Assembly: GCA_964567545.1 (NCBI GenBank)
Contig: CAZMNB010000003.1
Location: 3,151-67,150, forward strand
Reading direction: 5' to 3'
Length of the DNA stretch: 64,000 nt
Origin: UBA7398 sp964567545
GTDB lineage: Bacteria; Actinomycetota; Actinomycetes; Nanopelagicales; Nanopelagicaceae
A program made the translations under genes and the position numbers. The notes beneath the pieces are model-generated. The model searched no databases. It was not told the origin of the DNA and saw only the letters and a program-made list of their open reading frames with translations. This document shows, piece by piece, positions 17,964-26,556 of the stretch. How positions within the stretch are numbered: position 1 is the stretch's first letter; every line of letters begins with the position of its first letter.

Positions 17964-18944
17964 ATGTCATTGAAACTTCCACGATGGAGTTCATTACCAG
18001 CTTGGTCTGGCGTGTTACTTCTTGAAGTTTTGCTAATAGTTTTTATGGCAATCTCTCAACCAGAGTTCATATCAACTGGAAACTTAAGCAATATAGTTCG
18101 CTCAGCGGCGATTCCTATTGTTTTAGGAATTGGTATGACTTACACAATTCTTACTGCAGGAATCGACTTAAGCGTTGGCAGCGTTCTCGCCTTTAGTGGA
18201 ATTTTGCTCTCTGGAATGATTGATCATATGCCGCGTTATGCAGCTGTAGTCGTGACAATTGCATTAGTAACTTTGATAGTAGGTGGCATTAATGGCACTT
18301 TGATTGGAAGATTTGGGCTAAATAGTTTTGTCGTGACTCTAGGTTCGCTCGGTATATTTCGCGGGATTTCATATTTAGTTACAAACGGCACGACCCAAAA
18401 TATCGATGCTGGTCCACTAATTCGCGCCTTAGGAGATGGGAATGTGGGCCCAGTTCCTGGACCGTTATTAGTTGTGATAGTGCTCGCTGCGATTTCAATT
18501 TTTGTATTGCGTTCCACTTTTTTTGGTCGCGATGTTTATGCAGTTGGCGGCAATGAATTTGCTGCGCAACTAGCTGGTATTTATACCGGCCGAGTTAAGA
18601 TGAATGTTTACGTAATTTCTGCAGCTTGTGCAGGTTTAGCTGGCGTAATGCAAGTTGGCCGTCTTGATTCTGCAGCCCCGACAGCTGGCGCAGGATTGGA
18701 ACTGGCTGTCGTAGCTGGAGTCTTGCTTGGAGGTACCCGCCTAAGCGGAGGCGTAGGAAGTATTACCGGCACAGTAATTGGCGTGCTATTCCTACAAACC
18801 GTATCGAATTCCCTGACAATCCAGGGAGTCTCCTCATACTGGCAACAAATCGTTACCGGTGTGTTACTAGGAGCCGCGGTTTTATTTGACCGCATACGAC
18901 TTGAGTTATCAAGTCGTGCACCATCGAGAAAGGACAAGGAATGA
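17964..18944 (+). CDS. Ribose-type ABC transporter permease
   Basis: A 326-residue RbsC-family inner-membrane permease with about eight to ten hydrophobic segments and the conserved ILTAGIDLSVGSVLA block near residue 65. One gene encodes the permease, so a homodimer is expected. It is followed by the substrate-binding lipoprotein in an ATGA overlap. The C-terminus ends in a basic tail (SRAPSRKDKE). The family imports pentoses, galactose, autoinducer-2 and some nucleoside-like compounds; the substrate here is not determined. Confidence 0.9.
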   Translation: MSLKLPRWSSLPAWSGVLLLEVLLIVFMAISQPEFISTGNLSNIVRSAAIPIVLGIGMTYTILTAGIDLSVGSVLAFSGILLSGMIDHMPRYAAVVVTIALVTLIVGGINGTLIGRFGLNSFVVTLGSLGIFRGISYLVTNGTTQNIDAGPLIRALGDGNVGPVPGPLLVVIVLAAISIFVLRSTFFGRDVYAVGGNEFAAQLAGIYTGRVKMNVYVISAACAGLAGVMQVGRLDSAAPTAGAGLELAVVAGVLLGGTRLSGGVGSITGTVIGVLFLQTVSNSLTIQGVSSYWQQIVTGVLLGAAVLFDRIRLELSSRAPSRKDKE

Positions 18945-19975
18945 AAGCAAGTAATAGAGCGACAAAACTTTCACGACGTAAAGTCGTTGGAGTTGCCGCA
19001 TTAGCCGCAGTTTCGCTTTTATTAGCAGGCTGCTCTTCATCAAAATCTGACTCTGCCGCAGAAATTAAGGGCGTAGTTGGTTTTAGTTATCCAATCGAAG
19101 CAAATACATATCTAAAAGCAATTGGTCTTGCTGCCCAAGCAGAACTCAAATTAGCTGGATACGATTTCTATCCACTCGATGCCCAACTCGATGGAAATAA
19201 GCAAATCTCAGATGTTGAAGCGATGATTACTAAGGGTGTAAATGCGATGATCATTTACCCACTTGATTCAAAAGGTTTGAAGCCAGCGTTAGATAAAGCT
19301 GCTGCAGCTGGAATCAAAGTAATCACAATGAATTACAGTGTTGACGATTCAACAATGGCACCTCCTTCTCCATCACTTGGACAGGTTCAAGATGCATTTC
19401 CACAGCGATCACTGGCCAAAGAGCGAGTTTCTTGGCTAGCTAAGGTATTACCTTCTGGTGGAAATGTGCTTTATGTTGGATTGGCCTTCCCAGTTGCCGC
19501 GCTAGAAGCTCACGCTGCAATGTTCAAGGAAGAAATCGCATCAGTTAAGAACCTTAAGTATGTTGGTCGTGTTGATAACAAGACTGATGATTCTGAAGGT
19601 GGTCGCCAAGCAGTTGACCAAGCCCTTGTTAAATACAAGAACCTTTCGGCAATTGTTGCTTATAACGATCCAACCGCACTTGGTGCATACGCCGCAGTTC
19701 GTGCTGCTGGTTTAACCGATAAAATCAAAGTCATCGGTTTGCAAATGCAACCTGAAGCAGTAACTTCATTAAAAAATGGTGAAATTTCTGGTTCATGGGA
19801 TTACAACCCAGTAGAGTCTGGACAATCGCTTGCTAAATTAACAATCTCTGCTTTAAACGGTGAAGATGAAGCTAATTACAAGAAGACAATCCAGACACCT
19901 GCAACTTTCTACGATCAAACAACAGTTGCGAACTTCGTCTCATGGGACGACCGAATCGCAAAGATTGGTAAGTAG
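18941..19975 (+). CDS. Ribose-type ABC transporter substrate-binding lipoprotein
   Basis: A 344-residue periplasmic-binding-protein-like lipoprotein. The signal peptide ends in the lipobox LLAGC with Cys31 as the lipidated residue. The mature part has the two-lobed PBP type 1 plan, with GVNAMIIYPLDSKGLKPALDKA near residue 95 and IVAYNDPTALGA near 232. It completes the importer with the two upstream genes and overlaps the permease by ATGA. A hairpin terminator follows at 20001. A position among aromatic-catabolism genes leaves open a non-sugar ligand, but the binding-site residues cannot be read safely by eye. Confidence 0.9.
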   Translation: MKASNRATKLSRRKVVGVAALAAVSLLLAGCSSSKSDSAAEIKGVVGFSYPIEANTYLKAIGLAAQAELKLAGYDFYPLDAQLDGNKQISDVEAMITKGVNAMIIYPLDSKGLKPALDKAAAAGIKVITMNYSVDDSTMAPPSPSLGQVQDAFPQRSLAKERVSWLAKVLPSGGNVLYVGLAFPVAALEAHAAMFKEEIASVKNLKYVGRVDNKTDDSEGGRQAVDQALVKYKNLSAIVAYNDPTALGAYAAVRAAGLTDKIKVIGLQMQPEAVTSLKNGEISGSWDYNPVESGQSLAKLTISALNGEDEANYKKTIQTPATFYDQTTVANFVSWDDRIAKIGK

Positions 19976-20000
19976 TTAGTAGCAAGAATCACTAAATTGA

Positions 20001-20032
20001 AAATGGGCTCGAGATGACTCGGGCCCATTTTT
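20001..20032 (+). terminator. Rho-independent terminator after the ribose-type importer
   Basis: A 13-bp stem AAATGGGCTCGAG (20001-20013) / CTCGGGCCCATTT (20018-20030) with one T-G wobble and a 4-base loop ATGA ends in a short T-run (TTTTT to 20032). It separates the transporter operon from the kynureninase-like gene. Confidence 0.85.
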
Positions 20033-20076
20033 AGTGGAGAGTAAGCTTCTTAAGACTGATAATCAGGGGAGAGAAA

Positions 20077-21225
20077 ATGGCAATAGATACTGCAGCGAAA
20101 TATCGTGATCGATTTCCAGTTTTTGGATCCGTTGCATATTTAAATAGTTGCTCCCAAGGCGCGCTCTCCCATGAAGTGCGTGGCGCTTTTAACCAATATT
20201 TAGATGGCATGGATGAACGCGGATCACTTTGGGAAGAGTGGGTCGGTCGCCAAGAAGATGTACGAGCTTTAATTGCAAAAATATTTAATACGACACCAGA
20301 CCAAGTTGCCTTAACGACTTCAGCATCGGCAGGCGCGTCATCTTTGATGAGCGCAATAGATTTCACTAAGGGCAAAAATAAAATTGTTACAACTGGTTTA
20401 GAGTTTCCTACAATTGGTCAAATTTCACATGCACAAGAACTTCGTGGTGCTGAAATTGTTCATGTGCCCGCAGAATCAGATAATCGATTAGATATCGCCA
20501 AAGTTGCTGCTGCCATCGATGATAAGACTATTTTAGTTGCTGTAACCCATGTTTGTTATCGCAACGGTTCGATGACCGACATTAAAGCTATTGTCGATTT
20601 AGCACATTCACGTGGTGTTCCAGTTTTGGTCGATGCCTACCAATCTGCAGGTGCAATTCCAATTAATTTTGAAGAATTAGGTGCAGATTTCTTAGTCGGT
20701 GGCGTATTGAAATATATGTTGAGCTGTCCTGGTGTTGGTTATATGTTAGTAAATAAAAAGAATGTTATGAAAGCAATTCCAACCATGACCGGTTGGTTTG
20801 CCGCTCGAGATATCTTTGCTATGGATATTTCAAAGTATGATCCAGCTCCAGATGCCAGACGATTTGAATCTGGAACGCCGCCAATCCCAAGTCTTTATGC
20901 TGCTAAAGCTGGCCTAGGGTTACTACTTGAAGTTGGTTTAGAGAACGCATGGGCACATACCAAAATTCTGCACAATCAAATGCGTGAAGGAATTATCGCT
21001 ATGGGTGGAAAATGCGCAACTCCTGCTGGAGATGGATTTCATGCTGCAATGCTCGCTGTAAAAGTTACCGATGAACATGCAATGGTTGCGGCGGTTGCCC
21101 AAGATAAAGTTGTGATCTCATCTCGAGATAGCAATATCCGAATTAGCCCACACTTTTATAACAACAGTGAAGATATCGAGCGATTACTTGCTTCGATAGC
21201 AAAAAATAAACATTTATTAGCTTAA
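20077..21225 (+). CDS. Kynureninase-like class V PLP enzyme
   Basis: A 382-residue fold-type I, class V aminotransferase-family enzyme. The segments GWFAARDIFAMD and RRFESGTPPIPSLYA match the spacing and pattern of kynureninase (GWFGH...FAM, then R...GTxPI.SL). The PLP lysine is in LVGGVLKYML, about residue 213, preceded by the PLP-contacting Asp in VDAYQSAG. In authentic kynureninases the latter motif is DxxHSAG, so a His is replaced by Gln here. Kynureninase splits kynurenine into anthranilate and alanine, the step needed between the KynB-like enzyme and the 2-aminobenzoyl-CoA enzymes. A related lyase or desulfurase activity is possible. A good ribosome site (AGGGGAGA) precedes the ATG. Confidence 0.7.
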   Translation: MAIDTAAKYRDRFPVFGSVAYLNSCSQGALSHEVRGAFNQYLDGMDERGSLWEEWVGRQEDVRALIAKIFNTTPDQVALTTSASAGASSLMSAIDFTKGKNKIVTTGLEFPTIGQISHAQELRGAEIVHVPAESDNRLDIAKVAAAIDDKTILVAVTHVCYRNGSMTDIKAIVDLAHSRGVPVLVDAYQSAGAIPINFEELGADFLVGGVLKYMLSCPGVGYMLVNKKNVMKAIPTMTGWFAARDIFAMDISKYDPAPDARRFESGTPPIPSLYAAKAGLGLLLEVGLENAWAHTKILHNQMREGIIAMGGKCATPAGDGFHAAMLAVKVTDEHAMVAAVAQDKVVISSRDSNIRISPHFYNNSEDIERLLASIAKNKHLLA

Positions 21226-21228
21226 AAC

Positions 21229-21660
21229 TTAACTTAGCGCTGCGTCCAAAGTAATTGTTGCGCTGGCATAGAGTTTAGAAACAGGGCAAGTTTTTTTAGC
21301 TTTCTCGGCATAAGTTTTGAATTCTGCCTCGCTTATACCTGGAACTGTGCCACGGCAAACTAAATGTATTTCAGTTATCCAAAAACCATCTGCTTTACCC
21401 TCTAAAGTTGCGGTAGCCTCAGTTGTTATTGTTACCGAGTTTCCGTCAATCCCAGCGTCTTCTAAATCGCTAGTTAACGCCATCGAAAAACAACCGGCGT
21501 GAGCAGCAGCAATTAATTGTTCTGGGTTTGTGCCCTTCTCCTCTTCAACTCTGGCAGTTAAGTTGTATGGAACTTCTGGTCCATTTAAACCAAACTTCAT
21601 CGTGCCTTTGCCAGTTGGAACTGGACCGGACCAAATAGCGCTACCTCGATGTTTGCTCAT
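21229..21660 (-). CDS. OsmC-family peroxiredoxin
   Basis: A 143-residue OsmC-type thiol peroxidase that reduces organic hydroperoxides. The two redox cysteines are in AAHAGCFSMALTS and KKTCPVSKLY. The start is set at the ATG at 21660 (MSKHRGSAIWSG), the usual OsmC N-terminus and length; an upstream in-frame ATG at 21720 would add 20 unconserved residues and overlap the divergent bicupin gene. It lies tail to tail with the kynureninase-like gene, 3 bases apart. It may protect against peroxides formed by the nearby oxygenases, which is speculative. Confidence 0.92.
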   Translation of the reverse strand: MSKHRGSAIWSGPVPTGKGTMKFGLNGPEVPYNLTARVEEEKGTNPEQLIAAAHAGCFSMALTSDLEDAGIDGNSVTITTEATATLEGKADGFWITEIHLVCRGTVPGISEAEFKTYAEKAKKTCPVSKLYASATITLDAALS

Positions 21661-21694
21661 AGACCAATCATAGTCTCTGAGATAGATTCCTGCC

Positions 21695-22465
21695 ATGTCT
21701 GCTGGAATCGTACGAAACATTCAAAGCGTGAATGAAAATGTTATTTCGTCAGCGATTTCATCTTTTGAAATTGTTCCCGGTGGTCCTTATGCGGAACCGC
21801 TGCGTTGTGAGCAGTATGAATTTAGTTCAACCGCTTCGCACCGATTACGAAATACACTATGTGATAGTTATATATATGTATTAGACGGTATTGGCGAAAT
21901 CGAAATAAATGAGAAGCTGAGCGCAATTTCCGAAGGATCAGCAGTGCTTACTTATGCTGGTGAAAGCTCGACAATTTCTACCACTTCAAAAATTTCTTTT
22001 TTGATTATTGAAGTTCCTTCGCCAATCACGCCTTGGGGAAGCGCGCTAGCAAAGCCAGTTGACATGACAAAGCGAGTTATAGTGACAAAATTGGGGGCAA
22101 CGGAAAAAGAATCTGCTACTGGTAATCGCGAATATGAGACGCTATTTACCGAACACAATGGAAGTCGCGGTGCAACTATGTTCGTCGGATTTATTCCATC
22201 GTCAGGCGCACCTGATCACTATCACTTGTATGACGAAATTTGCGTAATAGTCCGCGGCGCTGGTGGCTTAGTAACTTCCGAGCGACCACTTCAAGAGTTG
22301 AAAAAAGGTTCAGCATTTCATGTTGCACCTCGCTTTCTACATGCAATTCATAATCCAAATCCAGAAGACCTTTGGATATTGGGTGTATTTAGACCAGAAG
22401 GTTCACCTGCAGCAGCGTTTTACCCAGATGGACGCCCTGCCCCAGTAGATATGATGGATAAATGA
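21695..22465 (+). CDS. Bicupin protein of unknown function, coupled to the dioxygenase-like gene
   Basis: A 256-residue double-cupin protein. The second cupin has complete metal motifs: DHYHLYDEICVIVRG (HxHx3Ex6G, near residue 173) and APRFLHAIHNP. The first cupin keeps the beta-barrel pattern (VLDGIGEIEIN) but lacks the histidines and probably binds no metal. The stop overlaps the next start as ATGA, so it is made with the tryptophan-dioxygenase-like protein. Cupins in aromatic catabolism include dioxygenases and isomerases, so an oxygenase or accessory role in the same step is plausible. I do not recognise the exact family. The first bases overlap no other gene once the OsmC start is set at 21660. 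Confidence 0.72.
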   Translation: MSAGIVRNIQSVNENVISSAISSFEIVPGGPYAEPLRCEQYEFSSTASHRLRNTLCDSYIYVLDGIGEIEINEKLSAISEGSAVLTYAGESSTISTTSKISFLIIEVPSPITPWGSALAKPVDMTKRVIVTKLGATEKESATGNREYETLFTEHNGSRGATMFVGFIPSSGAPDHYHLYDEICVIVRGAGGLVTSERPLQELKKGSAFHVAPRFLHAIHNPNPEDLWILGVFRPEGSPAAAFYPDGRPAPVDMMDK

Positions 22466-23181
22466 GCGACGCAAAAAAACCAGTACTAGGTGGTACCGCA
22501 AAGAGCGATTACGAAAATTATGTTCGCACTGATGAACTTTTAAGTTTGCAGAAAAGTCCAAATGAGTGGGAACATCGCGACGAACTACTATTTGCGGTAG
22601 TGCATCAATCTTCTGAACTTTGGTTAAAGTTAGCGATAAGTGAACTAACTGAGGCGACTGACTATCTAAAAAAGAACGAAATTCGTGCCGCACTGCGCCT
22701 TTTTGATCGAATTGCGATTTGCATGCGCCAATGTCATGAAGCCCTGGATATGTTGGAAAAAATGTCGCCTTGGGACTACCAACAAGTGCGTCGCGCTCTT
22801 GGTCATGGTTCGGGTTTTGATTCACCTGGCTTTAACGGACTCCGCAAAGGTGTGCCGGGACTTGGGATTGAGTTCCACCGTTTGCTTGGTGAAGCCAAAA
22901 TAGACTTGTTGACGCTTTATTTAAACGACCGTAAGTATGAAGACCTCTATTTATTGGCCGAAGCGCTGACAGAGTTAGATGAACGGATATATCTTTGGCG
23001 ACATCGCCATTACAAAGTTGTTGAGCGAAGTATCGGCGCAAAAGTTTCAGGTACTCAAGGAACTCCAGTGGAGATCCTTAGCAAATTAAATTCTTTTACT
23101 TTCTTTCCAGAACTTTGGGATATTCGTACCACAATCACTAATCACGCATTAGCTGAAGAAGCGAAGAAATCCGCTTACTAA
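22462..23181 (+). CDS. Divergent tryptophan 2,3-dioxygenase-family haem protein
   Basis: This 239-residue protein is shorter than usual TDO (260-300). It keeps the family skeleton: VVHQSSELWLKL with distal His48, WRHRHYKVVERSIG with the likely haem-ligand His183, and FFPELWDIRT near the C-terminus. TDO opens the indole ring of tryptophan to N-formylkynurenine. Two substrate-site motifs differ from authentic TDO. The SGFQSxQYRxIE block, whose Arg holds the substrate carboxylate, reads SGFDSPGFNGLRKG here. The GTGGS loop that contacts the amino group reads SGTQGT. The substrate could thus be a modified tryptophan or another indole. It is coupled to the bicupin by an ATGA overlap. Confidence 0.75.
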   Translation: MSDAKKPVLGGTAKSDYENYVRTDELLSLQKSPNEWEHRDELLFAVVHQSSELWLKLAISELTEATDYLKKNEIRAALRLFDRIAICMRQCHEALDMLEKMSPWDYQQVRRALGHGSGFDSPGFNGLRKGVPGLGIEFHRLLGEAKIDLLTLYLNDRKYEDLYLLAEALTELDERIYLWRHRHYKVVERSIGAKVSGTQGTPVEILSKLNSFTFFPELWDIRTTITNHALAEEAKKSAY

Positions 23182-23186
23182 TTTAT

Positions 23187-23879
23187 TCACCCAACTCCAA
23201 GATAACTTTCTTGTACTCTTGGATCAGCAAGTAAATCAGAAGATTTACCCGATAAAACTAAGTGACCTGCTTCTAGTACATAAGCGCTCCGGGAAATTGT
23301 AAGTGCGGCGTCGACATCTTGATCAACCATTAAAATCGAGGTACCTGATTGAGCAATACTTGGCAACCGTTGAATAATCTCATCCACAACTACTGGAGCT
23401 AAACCGAGTGACAATTCATCGATAACTATTAGCGATGGTTTACTCATTAGACCTCGGGCTATAGCGCACATTTGTTGCTCGCCACCAGACATACTTCCCG
23501 CAACTTGATTTAATCTTTCGCCAAGTCTTGGGAAAAGATCTACAACATGGTCAACACTTGATTCCTTAGTTCGCCAAGCACCAAGTTTCAAATTTTCTCT
23601 AACCGTTAGTCCAGGAAATAATCTACGTCCCTCTGGAACATGCGCAATTCCACGTTTTACTATTTCTTCGATTGATTTCCCAGCGATGTTTTCTCCTTGG
23701 AAAATCACCGTTCCAGCCCGAACCCCTACCATTCCAGTAATGGCACGTAGGAGCGTGGTTTTACCGGAACCATTCGGACCGACAAGTGCAACAATTTCAT
23801 TTTCACCTACTGCGAGATCTATATCCCAAAGAACTTGAGTGCGACCATAACCAGCTGAGAGGTTTCTTACTTCTAGCAT
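23187..23879 (-). CDS. livF: Branched-chain amino acid-type ABC transporter ATPase, LivF
   Basis: A 230-residue LivF-type ATPase with Walker A GPNGSGKTT, signature MSGGEQQM and Walker B LIVIDELSLGLAP. It is the last gene of a five-gene cluster (27777 down to 23187) and touches livG by a 1-base junction. The Liv family takes up branched-chain amino acids, but the same family also imports urea, amides and many aromatic acids. Among tryptophan and aromatic genes an aromatic substrate is a reasonable inference. Confidence 0.9.
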   Translation of the reverse strand: MLEVRNLSAGYGRTQVLWDIDLAVGENEIVALVGPNGSGKTTLLRAITGMVGVRAGTVIFQGENIAGKSIEEIVKRGIAHVPEGRRLFPGLTVRENLKLGAWRTKESSVDHVVDLFPRLGERLNQVAGSMSGGEQQMCAIARGLMSKPSLIVIDELSLGLAPVVVDEIIQRLPSIAQSGTSILMVDQDVDAALTISRSAYVLEAGHLVLSGKSSDLLADPRVQESYLGVG

Positions 23880-24637
23880 TAGTCGTTCCCTTTCTTTCTT
23901 TCTGCATAGCGATGACCTAGGTAGACTTCAATAACTTTAGGATTAGACAACACTTCCTTTGGCTCACCTTGCATGAGCACCTTACCTTGCGCCAAAACTA
24001 GTACGCGATCGCTTACTGCAACAATTGCTTTCATCACATGTTCCACAACTATGACCGTGGTTCCATCAGCTTTTAGTTTTCGAATCAAATCCAAGGCTGG
24101 ACCAATTTCGGTGGGACGTAATCCGGCCATTACTTCATCTAGTAATAATAATCGTGGCCGCGAAGCTAACGCTTTAGCAAATTCCAGCCGCCTCACATCA
24201 GCGGTTGAAAGTTCGCCAGGTAATTTATCCCCGGATCCAGCCAATCCGACTTGTTGCAATATCGAATTAGCTTCATCAAGTGCCACAGATAATCTATTCG
24301 TACCATTTGGTTCATAAAGAATTCCGACTGCAATATTTTCTCTAACTGTCATTCCGTTAAAAGGTTTAACAATTTGAAAAGTTCGCGCAACACCCGCCCG
24401 AGCAATATTCCATGGTGCAGCGCCAGTCATATCTTTGCCATTTATAAATACTTTTCCAGCGCTAGGTTTAATGTGACCTGTTACTAGATTGATAAAGGTG
24501 CTTTTCCCAGCACCATTTGGCCCAATTACCCCAAGAATTTCACCTGGCGCTACCGAAAATGAGACATCAGAAACAGCATCAAGAGCCCCGAATCGTTTTC
24601 CTAAGCCTTGAGTTTCCAAAATTGGAATGGTACTCAT
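23879..24637 (-). CDS. livG: Branched-chain amino acid-type ABC transporter ATPase, LivG
   Basis: A 252-residue LivG-type ATPase with Walker A GPNGAGKST and the LivG-typical VARTFQIVKPFNGMTVRENI block near residue 85. Walker B is LLLLDEVMAGLRPTE. The signature motif reads LSTADVRRLEFAKAL, so the usual LSGGQ-type sequence is degenerate (LSTAD), a variation often seen in LivG. It overlaps livM by 4 bases. It pairs with LivF to power the LivHM channel. Confidence 0.9.
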   Translation of the reverse strand: MSTIPILETQGLGKRFGALDAVSDVSFSVAPGEILGVIGPNGAGKSTFINLVTGHIKPSAGKVFINGKDMTGAAPWNIARAGVARTFQIVKPFNGMTVRENIAVGILYEPNGTNRLSVALDEANSILQQVGLAGSGDKLPGELSTADVRRLEFAKALASRPRLLLLDEVMAGLRPTEIGPALDLIRKLKADGTTVIVVEHVMKAIVAVSDRVLVLAQGKVLMQGEPKEVLSNPKVIEVYLGHRYAERKKGND

Positions 24638-25650
24638 AGTCGATACCTCCGAATATTGCTAAGCAACGAATAATGTTTAGCTCGATGGCCTTCGCGAATA
24701 AAGTTGACTGCTCCTTGAGGAATCAGAATCACTGCAAGAATTATGATTCCGCCTAAAATAAAAGTATGTAAATTTGTGAAGTGTTCACGAAGATATTCCG
24801 AGATGAACTGTAAACCTAGAGCTCCAAATAATGGCCCTAAGACAGTTCCGCTTCCACCAATTACAACCATCATGATCATTAAGACGGTAATTTCCACATC
24901 AAATAGGCGCTCTGGAAAAATTGTGATTTGTTGGAAAACATAACTTGATCCAACAATTCCAGTAATAAAAGCTGATAATCCGAAAGCCATAACTTTGCTT
25001 CGAACTGTGTTTATACCAACTGCAGCTGCAGCATCCTCATTTTGATGAATTGCGCGTAATCCATAACCGAATTTGTTTCGAGAAACTAGCGTGCCAATAA
25101 TTAAGGCAAAAATAGCGATTCCCATAAATAGTAAATAGAAGCCGGTGTCACCTAGATATTGGGTTTTGGCAAATTTACCTGCAATTGGAACGCTGATGCC
25201 AGCGCCTCCGCCAGTTAAGTTCGGCAAGTTGATTACTACTTCACGGACAGCTTCGGCAACACCTAGCGTTGCAATGGCAAAGTAATGTCCTTTCAGTTTT
25301 AAGAGTGGTTGCCCAATTAGTAGCGCAAATAGCGCTGCAAAAAATCCGCTTAGTGGCATTGCTAACCAAAAACTAAATTGGTATTTCAGCATTACCACTG
25401 CCGAGAAATATCCACCCATTCCAAAGAAAACTACTTGTCCAAAAGAGGCATAACCTGTAAAACCACCGATTATGTTCCAACCCTGAGAGAGCGCAATAAA
25501 CATGAAAATTGTAGATATCGCCCGGAGTTCACCACCTGGCAAGTGCGATCTAATTAAAAGCGCGAACACCAAAGCTATTACGGAAGAGGCTAACAAGATT
25601 AATTGCTTGACTGATTTCCGGGGTTTGTTCTCGACGAGAGCTGTAGCCAT
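24634..25650 (-). CDS. livM: Branched-chain amino acid-type ABC transporter permease, LivM
   Basis: A 338-residue LivM-family inner-membrane permease with about nine hydrophobic segments. The family block GYASFGQVVFFGMGGYFSAV is near residue 66 and the cytoplasmic coupling loop GYGLRAIHQNEDAAAAVGIN near 195. It meets livH at a shared base (25650) and overlaps livG by 4 bases, showing tight operon packing. Confidence 0.92.
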   Translation of the reverse strand: MATALVENKPRKSVKQLILLASSVIALVFALLIRSHLPGGELRAISTIFMFIALSQGWNIIGGFTGYASFGQVVFFGMGGYFSAVVMLKYQFSFWLAMPLSGFFAALFALLIGQPLLKLKGHYFAIATLGVAEAVREVVINLPNLTGGGAGISVPIAGKFAKTQYLGDTGFYLLFMGIAIFALIIGTLVSRNKFGYGLRAIHQNEDAAAAVGINTVRSKVMAFGLSAFITGIVGSSYVFQQITIFPERLFDVEITVLMIMMVVIGGSGTVLGPLFGALGLQFISEYLREHFTNLHTFILGGIIILAVILIPQGAVNFIREGHRAKHYSLLSNIRRYRL

Positions 25651-26534
25651 CAGAACTCCACTCTTGAAGCATAAAAAGCTTTACCTACTAAGCCATTAGG
25701 TCGGAAAATTAGAACCAAAATAAGGACTAGGAACGAGATGGCATTTACCCAAGTTCCAGAAAGATATTGACCGGCCCACGCTTGTACTAATCCAATTAGT
25801 AAACCACCCATGAGTGCACCGTACATATTTCCCAGACCACCTAGAACTGCAACTACGAACGCCATCAAAGTAAACTTTCCAGCTTTTGATGGATCAAATG
25901 TTTCAATAGTTGCAATCATTGTGCCTGCCATTCCAGCTAAGGCGGCTGCAATTCCAAATGTCATTGCATAAACATGCCGTGCACGGATTCCCATAAGGCG
26001 CGCCGCACCGCGATCCATTCCGGTCGCCATAATTGATATACCAGTTCTAGTATGTTTCACAAAAAGGACCAATAAAAAAGTTATTGTGATTGCAAGTAAG
26101 AATGCGAGCAATCTAACCAGCGGAATTCTAACGTTTCCAACTTCAAAACTATTACTTCCGTAGGATGTTTGAATACTTCTAAAATCTGCGGTAAACAATA
26201 AGTTCATAGCTTGAATAAGAATCATATTGATTCCAAAAGTTAAGAGTAATGTTATAAATACTGGACCATTCACAATCAGATTAATCAGAAATCTCTGAAT
26301 TAGGTAGCCAAGGCAGAAAAGGACTATTGCAGAAATAAACATGCCAAGGAAGGGATCCAAGCCAGATGATGCTTGAATTTCCCAAGCAATGTAAGCACCA
26401 AGTATTACAAATGCCCCGTGACATAAATTTACTATGTTCATAATGCCCCACACCAAGGAGAACCCCACCGCGACAAGTGCGAGGAGCCCTCCTTGGAGCA
26501 GGCCATAAGTGGTTACTTGAAGAAAAGTACCCAT
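25650..26534 (-). CDS. livH: Branched-chain amino acid-type ABC transporter permease, LivH
   Basis: A 294-residue LivH-family permease with about eight membrane spans. The N-terminal TYGLLQGGLLALVAVGFSLV and the NIVNLCHGAFVILGAY segments are family hallmarks, and MATGMDRGAARLMGI is the ATPase-coupling loop. It follows the binding-protein gene after 22 bases and abuts livM. Confidence 0.92.
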   Translation of the reverse strand: MGTFLQVTTYGLLQGGLLALVAVGFSLVWGIMNIVNLCHGAFVILGAYIAWEIQASSGLDPFLGMFISAIVLFCLGYLIQRFLINLIVNGPVFITLLLTFGINMILIQAMNLLFTADFRSIQTSYGSNSFEVGNVRIPLVRLLAFLLAITITFLLVLFVKHTRTGISIMATGMDRGAARLMGIRARHVYAMTFGIAAALAGMAGTMIATIETFDPSKAGKFTLMAFVVAVLGGLGNMYGALMGGLLIGLVQAWAGQYLSGTWVNAISFLVLILVLIFRPNGLVGKAFYASRVEF

Positions 26535-26556
26535 CCTTTAATAGTTTTTCCGGAAA

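Noticed and set aside
21661..21720. Longer OsmC start at 21720
   Set aside because: It overlaps the divergent bicupin start and adds residues absent from the family; MSKHRGSAIW is the typical start.
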